Positions 59,733 to 64,000 of a DNA stretch of 64,000 nucleotides are shown piece by piece. Origin of the DNA: Flavobacteriales bacterium (GTDB lineage: Bacteria > Bacteroidota > Bacteroidia > Flavobacteriales_F > PHOS-HE28); NCBI GenBank assembly GCA_026129465.1, contig JAHCIA010000001.1, positions 1,311,964-1,375,963 of the forward strand, written 5' to 3'. Under the pieces are notes generated by a model. The model was not told the origin of the DNA and ran no database searches. It worked only from the letters and a program-made list of their open reading frames with translations. The translations under genes were made by a program, and so were the position numbers. The stretch's first letter is position 1. Each line of letters starts with the position of its first letter.

Positions 59733-60365
59733 ATGTTGACCACGCTTTTCCATTTCGCTGCGCTCATCGGTTGGCTGCTGCCCGCAGCGCCCGTGGACCA
59801 CTTGGAGCCGTCCGCACCATTGGATCGGTTCGAGGCGATGTATGAGGACCTTGGTCTGGAAGGGATGATGCCCGCCGAAGTATTCCGTGCGGCCATGCTT
59901 CGCGTGGAAGCGTTCGAGGGAGAAGCGCGTGTGCTGGCCATCGCCGACATGACCCGCCCCAGCCACGAAGAGCGCCTGTATGTCATCGACCTGGTCGGTT
60001 GCCAATTGGCGAAGCGTACCTGGGTGGCCCATGGCCAGGGCACCGGCGAACTGATGGCCGAGCGGTTCAGCAACCGCCATGGCTCGCACCAGACAAGCTT
60101 GGGCCTGTACCGCGTGGGCGCCGAGATCCTCAGCCCCAAGCACGGCCCCGCCTTGTTGTTGTACGGCCTCGACCCCGATGTGAACGACCAGGCCCTGGCC
60201 CGTGAGGTGATCATGCACGGCGCGGATTACGTGAGTGGGGATTTCATTGCGCAACATGGCCGGTTGGGCCGCAGCTGGGGCTGCCCGGCGGTTTCGCGTG
60301 CCGATATGCCCGAGCTGATCGACATGCTCGCGGACAGGGCGCTCCTCTACATCCACGGCCACTGA
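59733..60365 (+). CDS. murein L,D-transpeptidase catalytic domain family protein (YkuD_2 type)
   Basis: 210 residues. The signal-like N-terminus (LFHFAALIGWLLPAAP) is followed by a single catalytic domain with VIMHGADYVSGDFIAQHGRLGRSWGCPAVSR: His in MHGADY, and Cys184 in SWGCPAV as the nucleophile. This is the short YkuD_2 family (about 200 residues) that is thought to link peptidoglycan stems or attach proteins. The catalytic residues are intact. Followed 39 bp later by a second, unrelated-type L,D-transpeptidase, suggesting a shared role in wall remodelling. Its 167-bp upstream gap has a possible TTATCTTC box near 59653 but is otherwise unremarkable. Confidence 0.88.
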   Translation: MLTTLFHFAALIGWLLPAAPVDHLEPSAPLDRFEAMYEDLGLEGMMPAEVFRAAMLRVEAFEGEARVLAIADMTRPSHEERLYVIDLVGCQLAKRTWVAHGQGTGELMAERFSNRHGSHQTSLGLYRVGAEILSPKHGPALLLYGLDPDVNDQALAREVIMHGADYVSGDFIAQHGRLGRSWGCPAVSRADMPELIDMLADRALLYIHGH

Positions 60366-60404
60366 TCCGGACCCGATCGGCGCGGCCCTTGTTCCTTTGT
60401 GGCC

Positions 60405-62096
60405 ATGATGCGATCGCCATTCCCATGGGCCACCTTGTTCCTGGTGGCCCAAGCCTGCACCACGCCGCCAGACCTTCAGGACCTGTCCCTCGCCGAGCAG
60501 AACCTCGCCATCGCCGAGGTCTTCGAAACGCCCGCTCCGTACAGCGTGCGCACGCTGGACAGCACCGAACTCGCCGCATTCTTCGACACGCATCCGGAAT
60601 ACCGCGTGGACTCGGCGGAGATCATGGCGTTCTACACGCGCCGCGAGATGCAGTTCGCCTGGATCGTCAGCGATTCGCTCTCCGCCTCGGCCGATGCGTT
60701 CATCGCCCTGGTGAACACGGCCGACACCACCCTGCCCAAGGCCACCGACCTGAACCACAAGCTGATGGACCTCTACTACCAGGGCTTCTCCGAAGGGCGG
60801 CGCATCGCGCTCTGCGACAGCTGCGCCACGGATCTGGAGTTGCGGCTCACCGCCCAGTTCTTCCGCTTCGCGGACAAGAAGTACGGAGGCTACCTGAAGC
60901 GTGACCTGCGCGAGTTGGACTGGTTCATCCCTCGGCGCCGTAAGGACGCGTCGCGTATGCTGGATTCGCTGGCCAAGGGTGTCATCGACCTGTCGGCCTA
61001 TGAGCCGGTGCATGCGCAATACCGCCTTTTGAAGGAAAGGCTTCAGCGCTACCACGCCCTGGCCGAAGTACCCTGGCCGGAACTGCCGTTGCCACAGGCC
61101 CTTCGCAAACTGGAGCCCGGGGACAGCGCCCTGGTGATCGCCGCCATCCGGGAACGACTGGCGCTGATCGGCGACCTGGACAGCGCGGGTACGGGGACCA
61201 GGTATGACAGCACGCTCGTACCCGCCGTGCAACGCTTCCAGATCCGCCATGGTCTGCACCCCGACGGCGTGATCGGCGCCGGCTTCATGAAGGCGATCAA
61301 TGTGCCCATGGCGGAGCGCCTGCGCACCATCCTCATCAACATGGAGCGGCTGCGCTGGGTGGACGAACACCAACCCGCCGACCTCATCCTGGTGAACATC
61401 CCGGAATTTCGGCTCCATGTGTACGAGGCCGATACGCTGGTGAAGAGCATGGACGTGGTGGTGGGCAAGACGGCCACGCGCACGGTGATCTTCAGCGACG
61501 TGATGGACCGCCTGGTGTTCAGCCCCACTTGGACGGTGCCACCCGGCATCATGCGCGCGGACATCCTGCCCAACCTGAAGAAGAACCCCGGCTATCTCGC
61601 TTCACGCAACATGGAGTTGCTCAGTGGCGGCCAGGTCGTGTCGGCACAGGGCATCGACTGGAACCGTTTCAGCACAGGCATACCGTATACCGTGCGGCAG
61701 AAACCCGGACCGTCCAATGCCTTGGGCCTGGTGAAGTTCCTTTTTCCCAACGAGTACCACATCTACCTGCACGATACGCCCACCAAGGGGCTCTTCGCCA
61801 AGGAGCAGCGCGCCTTCAGTTTCGGTTGCATCCGGGTGAGTGAACCGGTCTGGTTGTCGGAATATCTGCTGAAGGACGACCCGGAATGGGACCCGGCACG
61901 CATCCGGCAGGCCATGAACAGCGGCAGGGAGCGCCTGGTGATGCTCAAGCACAAGCGGCCGGTGACCATCGGCTACTTCACCGCGTGGGTCGATCGGGAG
62001 GACCGCCTGAACTTCCGCGAGGACGTGTACCGCCACGATGAGCGGTTGTACCGCGAGCTCTTCGCCGTGGGCATGCCGCTGCAAGCCGCACGTTGA
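60405..62096 (+). CDS. L,D-transpeptidase family protein (YcbB/LdtD type) lipoprotein
   Basis: 563 residues. A lipoprotein signal (ATLFLVAQAC, Cys18) is followed by an N-terminal helical domain, a peptidoglycan-binding segment (STLVPAVQRFQIRHGLHPDGVIGAGFMKAIN, about 268-303) and the YkuD catalytic domain (about 325-500): ADLILVNIPEFRLHVYEADTL, TPT-like AKNPGYLAS, LHDTPTKGLFA, and Cys475 in FSFGCIRVSE. The layout is that of LdtD/YcbB. It makes 3-3 cross-links in peptidoglycan. TTCCTTTG (60392-60399) precedes the start by 5 nt. The N-terminal domain of LdtD holds additional interactions; here it is unusually Asp/Glu-rich. Confidence 0.92.
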   Translation: MMRSPFPWATLFLVAQACTTPPDLQDLSLAEQNLAIAEVFETPAPYSVRTLDSTELAAFFDTHPEYRVDSAEIMAFYTRREMQFAWIVSDSLSASADAFIALVNTADTTLPKATDLNHKLMDLYYQGFSEGRRIALCDSCATDLELRLTAQFFRFADKKYGGYLKRDLRELDWFIPRRRKDASRMLDSLAKGVIDLSAYEPVHAQYRLLKERLQRYHALAEVPWPELPLPQALRKLEPGDSALVIAAIRERLALIGDLDSAGTGTRYDSTLVPAVQRFQIRHGLHPDGVIGAGFMKAINVPMAERLRTILINMERLRWVDEHQPADLILVNIPEFRLHVYEADTLVKSMDVVVGKTATRTVIFSDVMDRLVFSPTWTVPPGIMRADILPNLKKNPGYLASRNMELLSGGQVVSAQGIDWNRFSTGIPYTVRQKPGPSNALGLVKFLFPNEYHIYLHDTPTKGLFAKEQRAFSFGCIRVSEPVWLSEYLLKDDPEWDPARIRQAMNSGRERLVMLKHKRPVTIGYFTAWVDREDRLNFREDVYRHDERLYRELFAVGMPLQAAR

Positions 62097-62102
62097 TCGG
62101 CG

Positions 62103-63518
62103 CTACTCCCCCGCCACCACGATCCGCAGGTCCCGATCGCCCAGCCAGGCGGCGAGTCCGCGGTTCATCCAGTGCCCCGGGTCTGGGCCGGCGTCCAAGG
62201 GTGCCAGGCTGAGCGGCACATCGTACAGCGCTGGCACCACCACTTGCTCTGCGCCTCTGGCCATCCCCTCCCTGATCAAGGCATAGCGCTCCCGCATCCG
62301 CATGTCGTAGCGCACAGCCCTCCCGGAGAAGAGATCGTCCGTCACGCGCCTGTCGTTGCCGGCATAGCTCAACAGCGCGATGGCCAGCATCAGCAGGACC
62401 CTCCTGCCCCATGCCCTTGACAGGGGAAGCCGCCAGCCACGGCATTGGACCACCTGCGCATCGAGTGCGCCCACGGTGAGCAGCCAGAGCGGGACAAAGA
62501 AGAAGAGCGCCACGTTCACGGTGCGGTGCTGGCCCAGCAGGCCGGTGGTCCAATACGGCAGCGCCATCACCAGGAAGAGCATTCCGAAGGTGATGAGCGA
62601 CCAATGCCGGACGGGGATGGCGAGCAGCGACGCGAGATCCCGTGAACGCGAGGCGAGATCGCGGATGGCGGGCATGACAAGCAGCGTGGCCACGAGCATG
62701 ATCGGTGAAAAGACCCACGCCGACCCGAACCGTCCGGTCTGTAGCGTGGACCACACGCCCGTGAGGAAGGGATCGTGGCGCGCGGGAAAGTGCGCTTCGC
62801 GAACCGCATTGCCCGGTGCTGCGGCCATCATCGCGCCAGCCAGCACCGCGATGGAAAGCAGCGCCACGGAAAGCGCATGCGCACGTGCGCCCGATCGCCA
62901 GCCCATCAGGATCAGCAGGGTATGGAAGGCCACGACCAGCATCATGGACACCTCGTTGGCACCGGCGATGAACAGGAGGGTGGCGATACCCAGCGCCGTC
63001 CACAACGAACGTCGCCGCGTGGCGCGGCGCATCCGTATGACCGCCGCCACATGGACCAGCATCAGGGCACTGGCCGCTTGGTACGTGACCGCGCCGGTGT
63101 ACCAGTGGATGCCCTGGCCCAGATGCGGCATCAGGTTCAAGTAGATGGAAGTGAAACCCAATGCGCCCAGCCACATGCGTGTGCTGTCCGTCGCATCCTT
63201 CAGCATGGTGCGCAGCAGGAAGAAGGCCGAGCAGATGGTGAGGAGGATGAAGAACACGGGCATGGCCCGGTACCACCCCAGCGATGGTGCCGGTGCCCAG
63301 GTGAGCGGACCACGGAGCACGGCGGGATTGGTGGACCAGCGGCCGTTCCAGGTGCGGTACTCCACCACGAGTCTTTCCGCGAGCGGACCCTCCATGCCCA
63401 CGGCGGCGTAGTTCAGATCGTCCGCATAAGGATGGATGAAGCTGGCGAGCCAGGCCTGGCGTGCCAGTAACACGAGCAATACCAGCAGCAGGAGGCGGTC
63501 GGTGCGGCGGGTGTCCAT
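62103..63518 (-). CDS. DUF6056-like integral membrane protein
   Basis: 471 residues with about ten hydrophobic segments. Start at ATG 63518 (MDTRRTDRLLLLVLLVLLARQAW) puts the first membrane helix at the N-terminus; the longer frame to 63590 overlaps the neighbouring glycosyltransferase. The early loop HPYADDLNYAAVG has the Asp-Asp pair seen in GT-C type and DUF6056-like proteins; the later part is Leu-rich membrane sequence. It may be a polyprenyl-sugar glycosyltransferase of a surface-glycan pathway; this is inference. Transcribed after the partial glycosyltransferase, 25 bp away. Convergent with the L,D-transpeptidase gene, 6 bp from its stop. Confidence 0.65.
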   Translation of the reverse strand: MDTRRTDRLLLLVLLVLLARQAWLASFIHPYADDLNYAAVGMEGPLAERLVVEYRTWNGRWSTNPAVLRGPLTWAPAPSLGWYRAMPVFFILLTICSAFFLLRTMLKDATDSTRMWLGALGFTSIYLNLMPHLGQGIHWYTGAVTYQAASALMLVHVAAVIRMRRATRRRSLWTALGIATLLFIAGANEVSMMLVVAFHTLLILMGWRSGARAHALSVALLSIAVLAGAMMAAAPGNAVREAHFPARHDPFLTGVWSTLQTGRFGSAWVFSPIMLVATLLVMPAIRDLASRSRDLASLLAIPVRHWSLITFGMLFLVMALPYWTTGLLGQHRTVNVALFFFVPLWLLTVGALDAQVVQCRGWRLPLSRAWGRRVLLMLAIALLSYAGNDRRVTDDLFSGRAVRYDMRMRERYALIREGMARGAEQVVVPALYDVPLSLAPLDAGPDPGHWMNRGLAAWLGDRDLRIVVAGE

Positions 63519-63543
63519 GCTTGGCGCGATGGCGCGGGCGGCC

Positions 63544-64000
63544 TCAACAGCCGAGTCGTTCGCGCACCCGGTAGCGGTTGCGGTCGGCACTGTTGCGCCC
63601 CACGAGTTCGGCCACGAAGCCGGCGGTGAACAACTGCACGCCGATGATCATGGCGGTGAGGGCCACGAAGAACAGCGCCTGGTCGGCCACGAGGGGCGCG
63701 GGGCGCTCCAGCACGAAGAGGTGCCAGAGCTTGCTGCCCACCAGCCAGGCCGCCGCGGTGAGGCCGAAGACGAACATCACCGTGCCCCAAGCGCCGAAGA
63801 AGTGCATGGGCCGCTTGCCGAAGCGCGCGATGAAGCTGATGGTGAGCAGGTCCAGGAAGCCGTTGATGAAGCGGTCGAAGCCGAACTTGCTCTTGCCGAA
63901 ACGCCGGGGATGATGGCGTACCACCTTCTCCCCTATCCGGCGATAGCCCTCCTTGTGCACGATGAAGGGGATGTAACGATGCATTTCGCCGAAGACCTCG
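63544..64000 (-). CDS. C-terminal part of family 2 glycosyltransferase (5' end outside window)
   Basis: The frame is open to the window edge: EVFGEMHRYIPFIVHKEGYRRIGEKVVRHHPRRFGKSKFGFDRFINGFLDLLTISFIARFG is the region after the GT-A catalytic domain of GtrB/DPM1-type enzymes that transfer sugars to polyprenyl phosphate (R..G.SK(F/Y)......D....F). Two C-terminal membrane helices follow (AWGTVMFVFGLTAAAWLVG and ALFFVALTAMIIGVQLFTAGF). 147-152 residues lie inside the window; the nucleotide-binding N-terminus is not visible. Pairs with the GT-C-like protein downstream: one makes lipid-linked sugar, the other may use it. Confidence 0.85.
   Translation of the reverse strand, partial: EVFGEMHRYIPFIVHKEGYRRIGEKVVRHHPRRFGKSKFGFDRFINGFLDLLTISFIARFGKRPMHFFGAWGTVMFVFGLTAAAWLVGSKLWHLFVLERPAPLVADQALFFVALTAMIIGVQLFTAGFVAELVGRNSADRNRYRVRERLGC

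Noticed and set aside
59661..61418. Minus-strand open frame opposite the two L,D-transpeptidase genes
   Set aside because: Shadow of genes with intact catalytic motifs.

Overview
The window looks like a chromosomal segment of a GC-rich member of the Bacteroidota, most likely Flavobacteriales-like. Evidence: several secreted proteins end in type IX secretion (T9SS) sorting domains (type A, plus one gliding-motility/CHU_C type B domain); many genes have a TAnnTTTG-like promoter -7 box, the Bacteroidota sigma consensus, 4-35 nt before the start codon; ORF6N proteins, EttA, a PadR-PspC pair and an Omp28-like protein are typical neighbours for this phylum. GC is roughly 60-65% by eye, so long antisense open frames are abundant and were treated as shadows. 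No rRNA, tRNA or CRISPR array was recognised.

Layout. 1-1.5 kb: end of an unknown protein, a small secreted protein and a voltage-gated K+ channel with a C-terminal zinc ribbon. 1.5-7.7 kb: a giant PKD-repeat T9SS surface protein. 7.8-11.5 kb: hisS, hutH and an alpha/beta hydrolase, co-directional. 11.5-13.8 kb: two tandem choice-of-anchor-L-type T9SS proteins with homogenised 3' ends. 14-22.4 kb: housekeeping and metabolic genes (lipoprotein, SDR, bestrophin, MFS, S9 peptidase, deoxyhypusine-synthase-like enzyme, acidic-tail protein, VOC protein). 22.5-36 kb is an accessory region: a lower-GC two-gene cassette flanked by a 27-bp direct repeat, an XRE/S24 repressor, two overlapping ORF6N genes with a clear promoter/operator, a Y-family polymerase, a four-helix-bundle protein, two structured intergenic elements, an Mrr restriction-enzyme remnant, a DUF433/PIN-like toxin-antitoxin pair, and an IS5-family element that splits a T9SS gene.

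36-46 kb: an ABC transporter whose permease is fused to an M1 aminopeptidase domain, small membrane or secreted proteins, EttA and a GT39-like membrane protein. 46-52.9 kb: PadR-PspC stress pair with a candidate PadR operator, an Omp28-like CxxC protein, an agmatinase-family enzyme, a T9SS protein with MopE-like metal-binding repeats and a FrnE/DsbA-like lipoprotein. 53-62 kb: an envelope-modification locus made of a LysM protein with a catalytically degenerate lytic transglycosylase domain, two SGNH hydrolases and an MBOAT acyltransferase, followed by a DCC thiol protein and two L,D-transpeptidases. The window closes with a DUF6056-like membrane protein and the 3' part of a family 2 glycosyltransferase.

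The most interesting loci are the 53-59 kb O-acylation operon with its pseudo-enzyme, the repeat-flanked cassette at 23.1-25.9 kb, the repressor/ORF6N/polymerase block, and the IS insertion, whose precise removal (with a 2-bp duplication) restores a full T9SS gene.
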